From JBKEDF01 sp047975325 (GTDB taxonomy: Bacteria > Pseudomonadota > Alphaproteobacteria > Rhodobacterales > Rhodobacteraceae), in the NCBI GenBank assembly GCA_047975325.1, contig JBKEDF010000040.1, positions 1-61,531 on the forward strand: a stretch of 61,531 bases of DNA. The letters are read 5' to 3'. The position numbers were made by a program, and so were the translations under genes. Under the pieces are notes generated by a model. It searched no databases and had not been told where the DNA came from. It saw only the letters and a list, made by a program, of their open reading frames with translations. Shown piece by piece: positions 35,171 through 44,203 of the stretch. How positions within the stretch are numbered: the first letter of the stretch is position 1; each line of letters starts with the position of its first letter.

Positions 35171-36154
35171 TCAGCCCCCGCCGAGATGTTTTGCAATCCC
35201 GAATACCGAAGGTCCGATCAGGATGATCATCAGCGGCGGTACGGTAAAAAGCATTGTGCCGAGGGTCAGCTTGGTGGGCAAGGTATTTGCCTTTTCTTCG
35301 GCGCGCATTACCCGTTTATCGCGCATTTCCGCCGAATAGACCCGCAATGCTTCGGCAATCGAGGTGCCGAAAGTGGCCGATTGCACCAATGTCGTCACAA
35401 AGGAGGAAACATCCGGAATACCCACGCGTTCCGCCATATCCTTGAGAACCTGCACGCGTTCCTTCCCGGCCTTGACCTCATTCGCCACAATTTCAAATTC
35501 CTCCGCCAGCGCAGGGTAGCCTGCCCGGCTTTCCCTTGCGACGCGGATTATGGATTGGTCCAGCGACTGCCCGGCTTCGACACAGACCAGCATCATGTCC
35601 AGCGCGTCGGGAAAACCCCGGACAATTTCCTCTTCCCGTGTCTGTATGCGCCTTTGTATCCAGTATTGCGGCAGGTAATAGCCCACTGCACCCGGTCCGA
35701 TGGTGGAAAGGACCATGGTTTGTGTCGAAACCTCGCCCTGCGATTGCAGAACAAGCGTATAGAGCACCCCGATGGCCAGAAGCCCGACACCAAGGACCAG
35801 TTGCGAGAAATGAAAGAGCCGTACCGCATTCTTGTCACGATACCCCGCGCGCAGCAGTTTCAGGCGTGAGGCGGAAAGTTCCTCGGCCGTTTTCGGTTCC
35901 AGGAAGGTGGAATATTTTTCAAGCTTGTCCGCTCCTCTTGCCCCGGCACCCCCGGCGCGCAATTCCTGCGCGGTTTTCGGGTCATGTTTGACACGCTGTT
36001 CGCGAAGCTGGGCATAGCGGTCTGGCCGTTTTTTCAGCAGTGCGGGCAGGGTGGCAAGGATCAGCAGAAAGCCAAGCGCCAACAGCGCCAGAAACGGCCC
36101 CATCGGGCCGAATGTTTCCGTCAGGATCGTGTTCAGTCGGGTCGCGATTTCCAT
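35171..36154 (-). CDS. tadC: Tad pilus inner-membrane platform protein TadC
   Basis: This 327-residue protein has the T2SS F-type fold: a first membrane segment, the GFPDALDMMLVCVEAGQSLDQSI motif and closing membrane segments (TLGTMLFTVPPLMIILIG). With TadB it forms the platform on which TadA works. The ATG at 36154 follows GTGAGG; a GTG at 36166 overlapping the TadB stop is possible and would add four residues. Confidence 0.93.
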   Translation of the reverse strand: MEIATRLNTILTETFGPMGPFLALLALGFLLILATLPALLKKRPDRYAQLREQRVKHDPKTAQELRAGGAGARGADKLEKYSTFLEPKTAEELSASRLKLLRAGYRDKNAVRLFHFSQLVLGVGLLAIGVLYTLVLQSQGEVSTQTMVLSTIGPGAVGYYLPQYWIQRRIQTREEEIVRGFPDALDMMLVCVEAGQSLDQSIIRVARESRAGYPALAEEFEIVANEVKAGKERVQVLKDMAERVGIPDVSSFVTTLVQSATFGTSIAEALRVYSAEMRDKRVMRAEEKANTLPTKLTLGTMLFTVPPLMIILIGPSVFGIAKHLGGG

Positions 36155-36162
36155 GGCGGGCC

Positions 36163-37131
36163 TCACACCTTGATATTGACCATCATCTTCATGAAGATGA
36201 CATTGATGATGAGAAAGACCCCGACGACCAGCGCGGCAGGGATGAAGGCTGCGGTTTCCCGGACCTCATCGTAATAATTGGGCTGGATCACGCTGATCAT
36301 GATCAGCGCCCCGATCGGAAAGGCCGACAGGAACATGCCGGACCATTTTGCCTCCGCCGTGATGGCGCGGACGCGGCGGAAAAGCTTGAACCGCGCACGG
36401 ATGACCTTGGCCAGACCATCCAGGATTTCTGCCAGATTGCCACCCGATGTCTGCTGGATCGTGACTGCCACCGCCAGAAACCGCAGGTCCTGGTTGTCCA
36501 TTCGTTCCGCAAATTCCTTCAGGCTTTCCGCGATATCGCGGCCATAGGCGGCTTCATCGGCGATAATGCCAAATTCGGATCCGAGCGGATCGGCCACTTC
36601 CTTTGCAACCGACTGGACGGCGGAGGAAAACGGGTTTCCGACACGCAGGCTGCGGACCATCAGTTCCACCGCGTCGGGAAGCTGTTCGGCCATCAGGTCC
36701 ATACGTTTCTTGGCCTTGCGGGCAACCCAGACATAGACCCCGCCAACCCCCATTGCCAGGGCGATCAGGACACGCACGGCCAGATCGGCCGAAGTTCCGA
36801 CCGTCAGCCCCAGGAAGGCAAAAACGGCAAGTCCCGCCATGATCATGATAAGCTGTTGTGGTGAAAAGGCGATATTGGCCTTTTGTGCCTTCGATGCCAG
36901 GATCGAATAAAGCGGGATACCACGAACCTTCAGGTGCTGTCCCATTTCCTTGCGGAGTTGTTCAAGGACCTGTTCCCGGCTTCCGGATTTCTCAAGAAGC
37001 TGCAGGCGGCGGCTGACGCGGTTGTTGAGGCTGATCGATTTGCCGAAAACCGTCAGATAGAGACCTTCGACAAGCACGATCACAGCGACGAAGATCAGGA
37101 TATAGATAAGGGGGGCGGCGCTGATTTGCAT
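36163..37131 (-). CDS. tadB: Tad pilus inner-membrane platform protein TadB
   Basis: This 322-residue protein has the F-type platform domain (QLPDAVELMVRSLRVGNPFSSAVQSVAKE) and two to four membrane segments at the N- and C-terminal ends. It partners TadC, whose gene starts 8 bp downstream or overlaps it. The gene follows tadA by 11 bp. Confidence 0.93.
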   Translation of the reverse strand: MQISAAPLIYILIFVAVIVLVEGLYLTVFGKSISLNNRVSRRLQLLEKSGSREQVLEQLRKEMGQHLKVRGIPLYSILASKAQKANIAFSPQQLIMIMAGLAVFAFLGLTVGTSADLAVRVLIALAMGVGGVYVWVARKAKKRMDLMAEQLPDAVELMVRSLRVGNPFSSAVQSVAKEVADPLGSEFGIIADEAAYGRDIAESLKEFAERMDNQDLRFLAVAVTIQQTSGGNLAEILDGLAKVIRARFKLFRRVRAITAEAKWSGMFLSAFPIGALIMISVIQPNYYDEVRETAAFIPAALVVGVFLIINVIFMKMMVNIKV

Positions 37132-37142
37132 TGCACTGATCC

Positions 37143-38600
37143 TCAGGTGATGGGTTCATAGATGGAGGCGGGCAGGTCAAAGCCCCATTGCCGGAAGCGT
37201 TCGGAATAATGGGACCGGACGCCGGTTGCATTGAAACGGCCGCTGATCTTGCCATCGGGGGAAACGCCCAGGCGTTCGTAGCGGAAGACCTCCTGCATCG
37301 AGATTACCTCCCCTTCCATGCCGGTGATTTCGGTGATTGAAGTCATGCGGCGGGAGCCGTCCTGCAAGCGGCTTGCCTGCACAATCAGATTGACGGCCGA
37401 GGCGATCTGGGATCGTACCGCCTTGAGCGGCATCTCGATCCCGGCCATGGCGACCATGTTTTCCAATCGGCTGATCCCGTCACGTGCGGAATTGGCGTGG
37501 ATCGTGGTCATGGATCCGTCATGGCCGGTATTCATGGCCTGGAGCATGTCGATGACTTCCTCGCCCCGGGTTTCACCGACGATGATCCGGTCGGGGCGCA
37601 TTCGCAATGCGTTTCGCAGGCAGTCGCGCTGGGTCACAGCACCCTTGCCTTCCACATTGGCCGGACGGCTTTCCATGCGGCCGACATGGACCTGCTGCAA
37701 TTGCAGTTCGGCCGTGTCTTCGATGGTCAGCACCCGTTCGGAATGATCAATGAAGGAGGAAAGGGCGTTCAGCGTCGTGGTCTTCCCCGAACCCGTCCCA
37801 CCTGAAACGATGATATTGAGCCGCGTGGAAACGGCAGCTTGCAGATAGGCGGCCATTTCTTCGGTGAAGGCGCCGAAATTTACCAGATCCTCGATTTTCA
37901 GCTTTTCTTTCTTGAATTTCCGGATCGAAACCAGGGAACCATCCACGGCCACGGGCGGCACCATGCAGTTGAAGCGCGATCCATCGGCCAGCCGCGCGTC
38001 GCAATAAGGGTTCGATTCGTCCACGCGGCGCCCCACGGCGGAAACAATCTTGTCGATGATCCGCAGCAGATGGCGTTCATCCTTGAAGGTGATATCGGTG
38101 AGTTGCAGCTTGCCCGCGCGTTCGATGAAAATCCGCTGGGGGCCGTTTACAAGGATATCGTTGACGGATTCATCTTTCAGCAGGGCTTCCAGCGGGCCGA
38201 GGCCCATCACCTCATCATAGAGTTCCTGATTGAGCGTGGCGCGGTCATCCTTGTTCAGCACGACGGACATGTCGTCCAGCGCTTCGGAAATGATTGCGGC
38301 GATTTCGGATTTCAGATTGGCCTCGGAGGCGGTTTCCAGTGCCGCCAGATTGAGGTTTTCAAGCAGACGCTTGTGAAGCTCGACCTTGAGTTCCATCAAC
38401 CGGCCCTTGCGTTTTCTTTCCTTGTCGGCAGCGATGGATTCGGCTGCCGGACGCAGTGCCACCTTGGGGGCGGGGCGCATCATGGTGCCATCGGGTTCGC
38501 TGCCGTTGCCGGGCATCGGAGCGACGCCGGGCGGTTCGGGTGATGGGGCGTGCATGGGCCCGGGTTGTGGTTCGGCGGATTTCTTGTAACGCGAAAACAT
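37143..38600 (-). CDS. tadA: Tad pilus assembly ATPase TadA (CpaF)
   Basis: This 485-residue secretion ATPase has Walker A GGTGSGKTT, an Asp-box region (ERVLTIEDTAEL), the His-box-like segment (VGRMESRPANVEGKGAVTQRDCLRNALRMRPD) and GETRGEEVIDMLQAMNTGHDGSMTT. The first 80 residues are a proline-rich, variable extension. It drives polymerisation of the Flp pilus at the cytoplasmic face of the inner membrane. Confidence 0.96.
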   Translation of the reverse strand: MFSRYKKSAEPQPGPMHAPSPEPPGVAPMPGNGSEPDGTMMRPAPKVALRPAAESIAADKERKRKGRLMELKVELHKRLLENLNLAALETASEANLKSEIAAIISEALDDMSVVLNKDDRATLNQELYDEVMGLGPLEALLKDESVNDILVNGPQRIFIERAGKLQLTDITFKDERHLLRIIDKIVSAVGRRVDESNPYCDARLADGSRFNCMVPPVAVDGSLVSIRKFKKEKLKIEDLVNFGAFTEEMAAYLQAAVSTRLNIIVSGGTGSGKTTTLNALSSFIDHSERVLTIEDTAELQLQQVHVGRMESRPANVEGKGAVTQRDCLRNALRMRPDRIIVGETRGEEVIDMLQAMNTGHDGSMTTIHANSARDGISRLENMVAMAGIEMPLKAVRSQIASAVNLIVQASRLQDGSRRMTSITEITGMEGEVISMQEVFRYERLGVSPDGKISGRFNATGVRSHYSERFRQWGFDLPASIYEPIT

Positions 38601-38621
38601 CTGTCATCCTTGGCAGCGGTA

Positions 38622-39869
38622 TCAGGCTTTTGCCTCTGTGGTTTGATCGAGGTCGAAAAGGGACTTCGCAAGTTTTGCGATTTCCTTTCGCATGGTGTTC
38701 TTGGCTGCGCTTTCTGCCAGGGGCAGGCCATGATCATTGGCCTGGGTTACCTGGGCACCGCCATCGGGCAATTGCACCTCGATATCGATATCAAGGCTTT
38801 CGGCCATTCGCTTCACCCGGCTCTTGGCGGACAGATCGGTGAATTTCGGTGCGCGATTAAGGATATAACGCAGTTTTTCCGCAGGCAGCCCTTCGGATTT
38901 CAGCGCGCGCACCAGCCGCAGCGTGTTCTGAGCGGAACGCAGGTCAAGTTCCATCAACGCGAAATAGACATGCGCACGATTGAGGATGGTTTCCGTCCAG
39001 CCGGTGATGCTTGTCGGCATGTCGATCACGACGAAATCGAAATTGGCCTGGGCGATGTCGAGCAGATGATCCAGATCCTCCCCCGCCACGATATCGAGCG
39101 GCAGCATGTCAGGGGGTGCGGTAAAGACATGCAGCCTGTCATTGAAGGTCAGCATGGATTTCAGAAAGGATTCATTGTCGGTTGCAGCGGCATCCTGAAG
39201 GATTTCAATCACCGTTTCACGGCGGGGCAGATCCAGGTAGGTGGAAATCGCGCCGAACTGAAAATCCAGATCCAGCAGGCAAACGCGGGGCCCGTCGGCC
39301 CTGGTCACTGTCGCCAGTTCCCAGGCGAGATTGACCGCGAATGTGGATGCGCCAACCCCGCCCGACATGCCATGCACTGGCAAGATCACTGCGTTGCGGT
39401 CGCCCTTGGCACGAAATCCTGGCGTATTCACATGTTCTCCACCCGCCTGTTTCGGGGGCGGCTTGTGCATTCTGCCGATCGCCTCATGCAGGGCGTTTTT
39501 CGGCAGCGGATATGGAACGAAATCATCCGCCCCGAGGCGTAGCAACTGATGCAATGCGACCGGGCTGACCTCATGGGCGATCAGGACCACCTTCACGTCG
39601 CGGGTCTTGGCGTTTCGGATGATTTCGGAAATCTGCGCCGGGTTGGCACTGTCATTGCCATCCACCGCAATGGCCACGAATTCGAGTGCCCCGGCCTCTG
39701 GTTGTTGCAGGAATGTCAGGGCATCTTCGAAGGAAAGATCCCCCCAGCTTTCACCCAGTTCGGTTTCCATATCCTCAATCAGAAGATCGAAATTCTGAAC
39801 ATCGCGTGATATGGTACAGGCCCTGATCGGGGCTGGCTGGGGTTGCAGGTTCGCGATACTCGACATCAT
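38622..39869 (-). CDS. tadZ: Tad pilus localisation ATPase TadZ (CpaE)
   Basis: This 415-residue protein has an N-terminal receiver-like domain and a C-terminal MinD/ParA-like domain. The P-loop is deviant (GMSGGVGAST), as is common in CpaE/TadZ. It places the pilus system at the cell pole. The frame opens at 40091, but the ATG at 39869 follows AAAGGCG. It is the first gene after the terminator at 40116 and may have its own promoter. Confidence 0.9.
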   Translation of the reverse strand: MMSSIANLQPQPAPIRACTISRDVQNFDLLIEDMETELGESWGDLSFEDALTFLQQPEAGALEFVAIAVDGNDSANPAQISEIIRNAKTRDVKVVLIAHEVSPVALHQLLRLGADDFVPYPLPKNALHEAIGRMHKPPPKQAGGEHVNTPGFRAKGDRNAVILPVHGMSGGVGASTFAVNLAWELATVTRADGPRVCLLDLDFQFGAISTYLDLPRRETVIEILQDAAATDNESFLKSMLTFNDRLHVFTAPPDMLPLDIVAGEDLDHLLDIAQANFDFVVIDMPTSITGWTETILNRAHVYFALMELDLRSAQNTLRLVRALKSEGLPAEKLRYILNRAPKFTDLSAKSRVKRMAESLDIDIEVQLPDGGAQVTQANDHGLPLAESAAKNTMRKEIAKLAKSLFDLDQTTEAKA

Positions 39870-40069
39870 TGTCGCCTTTGAATAACCGGGCCTATTCCCG
39901 GCAGGCGTCCCCGGTTGTCGGGTCGGGCCTGCAAAGGGTGGCGCGGCGGCCGGATGGATGGCCAGCATTGTTTCCGTTGCATGTAAGGTGAGGGGGAATC
40001 GCGGCGATATTGGGGCCGAAACTTCGCCAATATTGAGGCATTTGGTGGGGTAAATGGTCGCCGTCAGGT

Positions 40070-40081
40070 GTGACGTGTCAC
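40070..40081. promoter_or_regulatory. Palindrome GTGAC-gt-GTCAC upstream of tadZ
   Basis: An exact inverted repeat (5-bp arms, 2-bp centre) lies about 200 bp upstream of tadZ in a 290-bp stretch without genes. It could be a regulator site for tadZ. No regulator is assigned. Confidence 0.3.
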
Positions 40082-40115
40082 GGTTCGGCATCCCAAGGCG
40101 GGGCTATCAAAATGA

Positions 40116-40139
40116 AAAGGGGGGCAACAGCCCCCCTTT
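40116..40139. terminator. Intrinsic terminator between the OmpA lipoprotein and tadZ
   Basis: AAAGGGGGG-caacag-CCCCCCTTT; on the minus strand CCCCCC is followed by TTTT, giving a canonical terminator for the flp-rcpC-rcpA-ompA unit. A second hairpin (CCGGGGGC-cttca-GCCCCCGG, about 40151-40171) overlaps the OmpA stop. The Tad locus is therefore likely two transcripts. Confidence 0.75.
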
Positions 40140-40159
40140 GCCGCTTTTGCCGGGGGCCT

Positions 40160-40801
40160 TCAGCCCCCGGGGTTCACGTCGGTCTGAACCGTGGTGTTTC
40201 CGGGATGCGGCCGCCTTGCCAAATCAAGATATTCACGATGGATCACCGCGGCATATTTGCCATTGAGCACAGTTGGATGCCGGGCATGGAAGCCCGAAAC
40301 CTCTGTCACTGTGCGGCGATTGCGTTCCTCCGGAGAGGCGGTTTGAATGACAGGGCGGGTTTCCCCGAAAGAAGCCATAGCCTCCAGCCTTGAACGGTTG
40401 ATGCCCTGGCTGGCAAAGAAGCTTACGACCGCTTGTGCGCGCCGAAGGCCAAGGGCCTTGTTATAGGCATTACTGCCGACCAGATCGGTGTGGCCGTAAA
40501 CGCGGAACCGCAATTCGGGGAATTGCCGGATCCAGTTGGCCTGTTCGGTAAGGGTACGGATGGCTTGCCCATCCAGCCGGGCGCTGTCAAAGGCGAAGGT
40601 GATGGTATCGGGTACTTCTTCCGAGAACCGTCTTGCCAGCACGGCCGTGTAGCTTTTCTGACCGGTCTGGATTTGTGAGTTATTCATCGTTGCATTGCCG
40701 AAATCGGCGGTAATGCCCCCGGCCTCACCACCCGCATCCGGGCCACAGGCGGTCAATGCGAACAGGAGGGAGGAAGATAGAATGGCTGCCTTGATCCGCA
40801 T
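40160..40801 (-). CDS. OmpA-family lipoprotein in the Tad locus
   Basis: This 213-residue protein has a lipobox signal (SLLFALTACGPD) and an OmpA C-terminal-like, peptidoglycan-binding domain (ITFAFDSARLDGQAIRTL; YGHTDLVGSNAYNKALGLRRAQAVVSFF). It probably anchors the secretin or pilus base to the cell wall. It begins 5 bp after rcpA, in the same transcript. Confidence 0.88.
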   Translation of the reverse strand: MRIKAAILSSSLLFALTACGPDAGGEAGGITADFGNATMNNSQIQTGQKSYTAVLARRFSEEVPDTITFAFDSARLDGQAIRTLTEQANWIRQFPELRFRVYGHTDLVGSNAYNKALGLRRAQAVVSFFASQGINRSRLEAMASFGETRPVIQTASPEERNRRTVTEVSGFHARHPTVLNGKYAAVIHREYLDLARRPHPGNTTVQTDVNPGG

Positions 40802-40805
40802 GGGC

Positions 40806-42209
40806 TTACTCCATCACATAGCCGTAGGAGCCGCCGAAATCCTGCCGGGCGACTTCGCCTGCGGCCCCACGCGGAGCGTCGGTGCCACCTACCTTGCCAA
40901 AGAGGAACATTTCCCGTTCCGATGGCAGGCGGATGCGATCGGTCGGAAGTGCCAGCGCCTCACCTCGGGTCGGGGTAACCAGATGTGGTGTGACAATGAT
41001 GACAAGTTCGCTTTGTGCACGCTGGTATTCCATTGACCGGAAAAGCGACCCCAGCACCGGGATATCGCCCAGCCAGGGCACCTGACCTTTCAGGTTGCGA
41101 AAATCATCCTGCAACAGCCCGGCAATGGCAAAGCTTTCGCCGTCGCGCATTTCCACCGTGGTGGAGGTTTCGCGGCGTTTGAAAGCGTTGATGGCAAAAC
41201 CGTTTGCCTCCAGCGATATCGTGGAATCAACCGAAGACACGGCAGCATTGATGGTGAGGTTAATATTGTCGCCATCCACGACCACGGGGGTAAAATTCAG
41301 TTCGACGCCGAAGGGTTTATATTCGATTGCAATACCCTCATCGCCGCTGTTCACGGGGATCGGGTATTCGCCCCCGGCCAGGAATTTGGCTTCCTGTCCC
41401 GAAAGGGCGGTCAGGTTCGGCTCCGCCAGGGTGCGGACGACGCCCTTGTTTTCAAGTGCTTCCAGAAGGACTGCAAGTTGCAGCGAACCGCTGGACCAAC
41501 CGATATTCAGGGCGGAATTCGTATTGCCGCGCGGGGTGACCACCGGGTTGCCAAGCCCGTTTGCCCCATTGAGCCATGTTCCGGTTTCACCGCTGACACC
41601 AAGCCGTGTGCCGCCATTGATGGCCAGCGATGAGGACAGGTTTTTAGCCACTGAACGCTGCATTTCCGCAAAGCGAACCTTGAGCATGACCTGCTGCGTC
41701 CCGCCTACATTCATCAGGTTCGAGACACGGTCGGGGGCATAGCGATTGGCCAGATCCAGCGCCCGGTCAAGTTTGGCGGTGGAGGAAACAGTACCGGAAA
41801 GCACCAGCCCGTCATTGGCTGTGCGAACCTCGATCTGTTCGCCGGGGAGGATCTGGCGCAGGCGTTCCTTGAATTCGGCAATGTCGGGCGCGACATGTAC
41901 ATCCACATTGGAAATCAACCGCCCGTCAGCGCCAAGCAGGGTCATCGTCGTCCGTCCTGGTGCCTTGCCCAACACATAGATCGTCTTGTCGGAAAGGGTG
42001 GAGATATCCGCGATCCCGGGATTGGCGATGGACAGTTCCGCAAAGGGCGTATCGCTTTCGACCACAACGGCGCGGTTCATGGGAACATTCAAGGCTGCGG
42101 AGGGTGCACCAGACATCACACGCAGGTTCTGGGCCATTGTTATACTCGCCGTAGAGGAGAGTAAGGTAATGCCAAGCGTTATTGCCTGCAATAAAATGAA
42201 AATTTTCAT
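40806..42209 (-). CDS. rcpA: Tad pilus secretin RcpA (CpaC)
   Basis: This 467-residue protein has a signal peptide, a BON/N-domain region with the CpaC motif (ADISTLSDKTIYVLGKAPGRTTMTLL), and the secretin domain ending VPWLGDIPVLGSLFRSMEYQRAQSELVIIVTPHLV. It forms the outer-membrane channel for the pilus. The frame opens at 42230; the ATG at 42209 has the better ribosome site (AAAGGCAG). Confidence 0.92.
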   Translation of the reverse strand: MKIFILLQAITLGITLLSSTASITMAQNLRVMSGAPSAALNVPMNRAVVVESDTPFAELSIANPGIADISTLSDKTIYVLGKAPGRTTMTLLGADGRLISNVDVHVAPDIAEFKERLRQILPGEQIEVRTANDGLVLSGTVSSTAKLDRALDLANRYAPDRVSNLMNVGGTQQVMLKVRFAEMQRSVAKNLSSSLAINGGTRLGVSGETGTWLNGANGLGNPVVTPRGNTNSALNIGWSSGSLQLAVLLEALENKGVVRTLAEPNLTALSGQEAKFLAGGEYPIPVNSGDEGIAIEYKPFGVELNFTPVVVDGDNINLTINAAVSSVDSTISLEANGFAINAFKRRETSTTVEMRDGESFAIAGLLQDDFRNLKGQVPWLGDIPVLGSLFRSMEYQRAQSELVIIVTPHLVTPTRGEALALPTDRIRLPSEREMFLFGKVGGTDAPRGAAGEVARQDFGGSYGYVME

Positions 42210-42375
42210 AAAAACTGCCTTTCTGATCATGCCTCAGATCGGGCTTCCTGCCCGTTATTTTTTCGGAGATTGTCGTAAAATCAATTTTTTTGCAATAATC
42301 AAAAGCTTGCTGCACTTTCCTGATGAGGATAATTTGCAACAGATATCTTTCCGATCAAGAAATATTAATAGAAAG

Positions 42376-42402
42376 GCTACCCCTGATTGGCAGGGATAGC
42401 CC
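42376..42402 (-). promoter_or_regulatory. Hairpin in the rcpC-rcpA spacer
   Basis: GGCTAtCCCT-gccaatc-AGGGgTAGCC (10-base arms with one mismatch) lies 20 bp past the rcpC stop in a 211-bp AT-rich spacer before rcpA. It may lower rcpA expression relative to pilin and rcpC, or stabilise upstream mRNA. No strong T-run follows. Confidence 0.5.
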
Positions 42403-42420
42403 TCTTTTAAAAGGATCACC

Positions 42421-43263
42421 TCAATTTGTGCATGGAATTGGGATTTCCATAACATCGCCTCCACGGCGAGTTCTAACAGTACAAACCCGTTCCCGTTCGA
42501 TACGCTGTGGCGCTGCCTTGGTGATGCCCAGCAATTCGCGGCTGTCCACCTCGATTCCGGCAAGCTGGGTCGTGTCACCCTGACCCACAAGGGAAAGCGC
42601 GATCCGTCCCGTTGCCTGTGCCTGTGCCAGCCGTGCGACCTGTTGGGGTGTTACCTCCACGGTCATGTTGCGCGCGAGCTTGGTTTCGGAACGATCGACA
42701 TTTGCCTCCTGATCGACTGCGATGATCTTGACCGCACTTTCGATGAGCTGTGTGATTTCCCCCTTGCTGCCGGGCGTATTTCCCGTCCAGTAAAGATCGA
42801 CGAAATCGCCCGGATAAACATGGCCTGAAATGCCCGACGTCCGGTCTACCTTGATTGTGAAGGCGCGCATGCCCTTTGCCAGCCTTGCAGTCAGGCCTGC
42901 TTCTTCACCCGGTGCGGTGATCTTGGAGGCCAGGACCAGTTCAGCGGCATCAAGCTGGCGGATCACATGTCGAAGCTTGAGGGCGTCGCCGGGGAATAGT
43001 TCTTCCTCCTTGGCAAAAGTGCCTTGCGGAAGGGCATTTTCGGGGAATGTCACGAGGCGCACATCTTCCTTGCGGATCGGGTCGCCATAGTTGAGCGGTT
43101 TGGTCACGATATAGGCCTTGACCAGATTGCCCAGTTTTGCCCGCGCCGCGCGTTCGCGCTGCAATTCGGTCTGTGCGGTGCCGACATAGCCCTGAACCAT
43201 CCAGACCGCCGCACCTGCCAGGGCAAGTCCGACCGTAAGCACCAACCCGAAGATCATCCGCAT
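42421..43263 (-). CDS. rcpC: Tad pilus periplasmic protein RcpC (CpaB)
   Basis: This 280-residue protein has an N-terminal signal/membrane segment and an SAF domain (VVTKPLNYGDPIRKEDVRLV-like start) followed by the RcpC domain (GMRAFTIKVDRTSGISGHVYPGDFVDLYWT). It works with the secretin RcpA. The gene follows the second pilin gene by 32 bp. Confidence 0.9.
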   Translation of the reverse strand: MRMIFGLVLTVGLALAGAAVWMVQGYVGTAQTELQRERAARAKLGNLVKAYIVTKPLNYGDPIRKEDVRLVTFPENALPQGTFAKEEELFPGDALKLRHVIRQLDAAELVLASKITAPGEEAGLTARLAKGMRAFTIKVDRTSGISGHVYPGDFVDLYWTGNTPGSKGEITQLIESAVKIIAVDQEANVDRSETKLARNMTVEVTPQQVARLAQAQATGRIALSLVGQGDTTQLAGIEVDSRELLGITKAAPQRIERERVCTVRTRRGGDVMEIPIPCTN

Positions 43264-43295
43264 TGTTCTAACCTCTCTTGTTCTTTGCTGCCGTG

Positions 43296-43484
43296 TTATT
43301 CCTCACCGACGGGGATGCTGGAAATACGATCAGCGATCCTTTGGGTCGTGCTGTCGGTTGAATAGAAAAAGGGGATCAGGAAAAGCATGCTAAGCCCCAC
43401 GATGGCTGCGGTCAGGACGACCCAATCCACCGTCACTGCGCCACATTCGTCAGTCCAAAGTGTTTTCAGACGCTTCCCAATCAT
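43296..43484 (-). CDS. flp: Flp family type IVb pilin (second)
   Basis: This 62-residue prepilin has a short basic leader, a Gly before the processing point (ECG/AVTVDWVVL) and a hydrophobic TAAIVGL helix. It differs from its neighbour in the C-terminal part (STDSTTQRIADR), so it may be a minor pilin. It is separated from the first pilin gene by a strong hairpin. Confidence 0.85.
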   Translation of the reverse strand: MIGKRLKTLWTDECGAVTVDWVVLTAAIVGLSMLFLIPFFYSTDSTTQRIADRISSIPVGEE

Positions 43485-43634
43485 CCTTCGACCCTCAATT
43501 ACGCATCGGTATGTTCTGGCAGGTATTGCAACCAACAGTTGCTTTTGGATTGTGGCAGAATTCTGGAACCGGATGGGTCAACCCGTGACATGGGGGGTGC
43601 ATTCGATCAATTGGTCGCTGTTTCCGAAACAGGA

Positions 43635-43662
43635 ACGGGCCGCATCATTGGATGCGGCCCGT
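43635..43662 (-). terminator. Strong hairpin between the two pilin genes
   Basis: ACGGGCCGCATC-attg-GATGCGGCCCGT is a perfect 12-bp stem. On the minus strand it is followed by TCCTGTTT. It may be a partial terminator that gives far more of the first pilin than of the downstream genes. Confidence 0.7.
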
Positions 43663-43685
43663 GGTTCATGTATTGTGGATCTGTC

Positions 43686-43880
43686 TTAGCCGCCAACACC
43701 GACCGGTTGCGAGGCCACATCCGAACTGATCTGGGTGGCCAGGGTCCTGATGCCGCCACCAACGGTTGTCATCACGACCATGCCGAGGCCGACAATGGCC
43801 GCAGTCAGCACGACCCAGTCCACGGTTACGGCACCGGATTCATCCTTGGAGAATTTCTTGAACAGGTTTTTCAGTTTCAT
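43686..43880 (-). CDS. flp: Flp family type IVb pilin (first, likely major)
   Basis: This 64-residue prepilin (leader MKLKNLFKKFSKDESG, then AVTVDWVVLTAAIVGLG) matches the Flp/Fap pilin family. After processing by CpaA it is assembled as the Tad fimbria. The start at 43880 follows AAAGGAAATGAC. It is the first gene of the locus and has a near-identical core to the second pilin. Confidence 0.92.
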   Translation of the reverse strand: MKLKNLFKKFSKDESGAVTVDWVVLTAAIVGLGMVVMTTVGGGIRTLATQISSDVASQPVGVGG

Positions 43881-44203
43881 GTCATTTCCTTTCGAGACCT
43901 TGGTATTCGCATGTCCACGCCGTTCCCCGCATGTCTTTACCGGTTGCGGCATGGGGTTATTTCTGGCTTTCGAAAATGGCCCGATTAAGGCTCTGATATG
44001 GAATGTCCGTGCCATTCCCTTATGTGCGGAAACAAACTGGATTTAGCCGGGAAACGATGCTGGGTCCGGGGAAATGCCACAAACGGTGCTGTGTCTTTTC
44101 CGCCAGTTTCCCGGGCATTGGCCTTTCCGGGGGCCTCGTGGCACTGGTCCGACATGGTGTTTTCTGCAAGGAATATTGAAAAACGAACAAAGCAGGCAAC
44201 AAG
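43881..44203. promoter_or_regulatory. Divergent promoter region, pilin locus and lytic transglycosylase
   Basis: This 323-bp stretch has no credible gene. It must hold the promoter of the flp-rcp transcript (minus) and of the lytic transglycosylase gene (plus). A TGGCAC box with a CC instead of GC at the second position looks sigma-54-like but is not convincing. No clear hairpin or CtrA-type TTAA-N7-TTAA site was seen. Confidence 0.5.

Noticed and set aside
43970..44060. Sigma-54-like promoter (TGGCAC box) upstream of the pilin genes
   Set aside because: The second box has CC where GC is required, so the match is not good enough.
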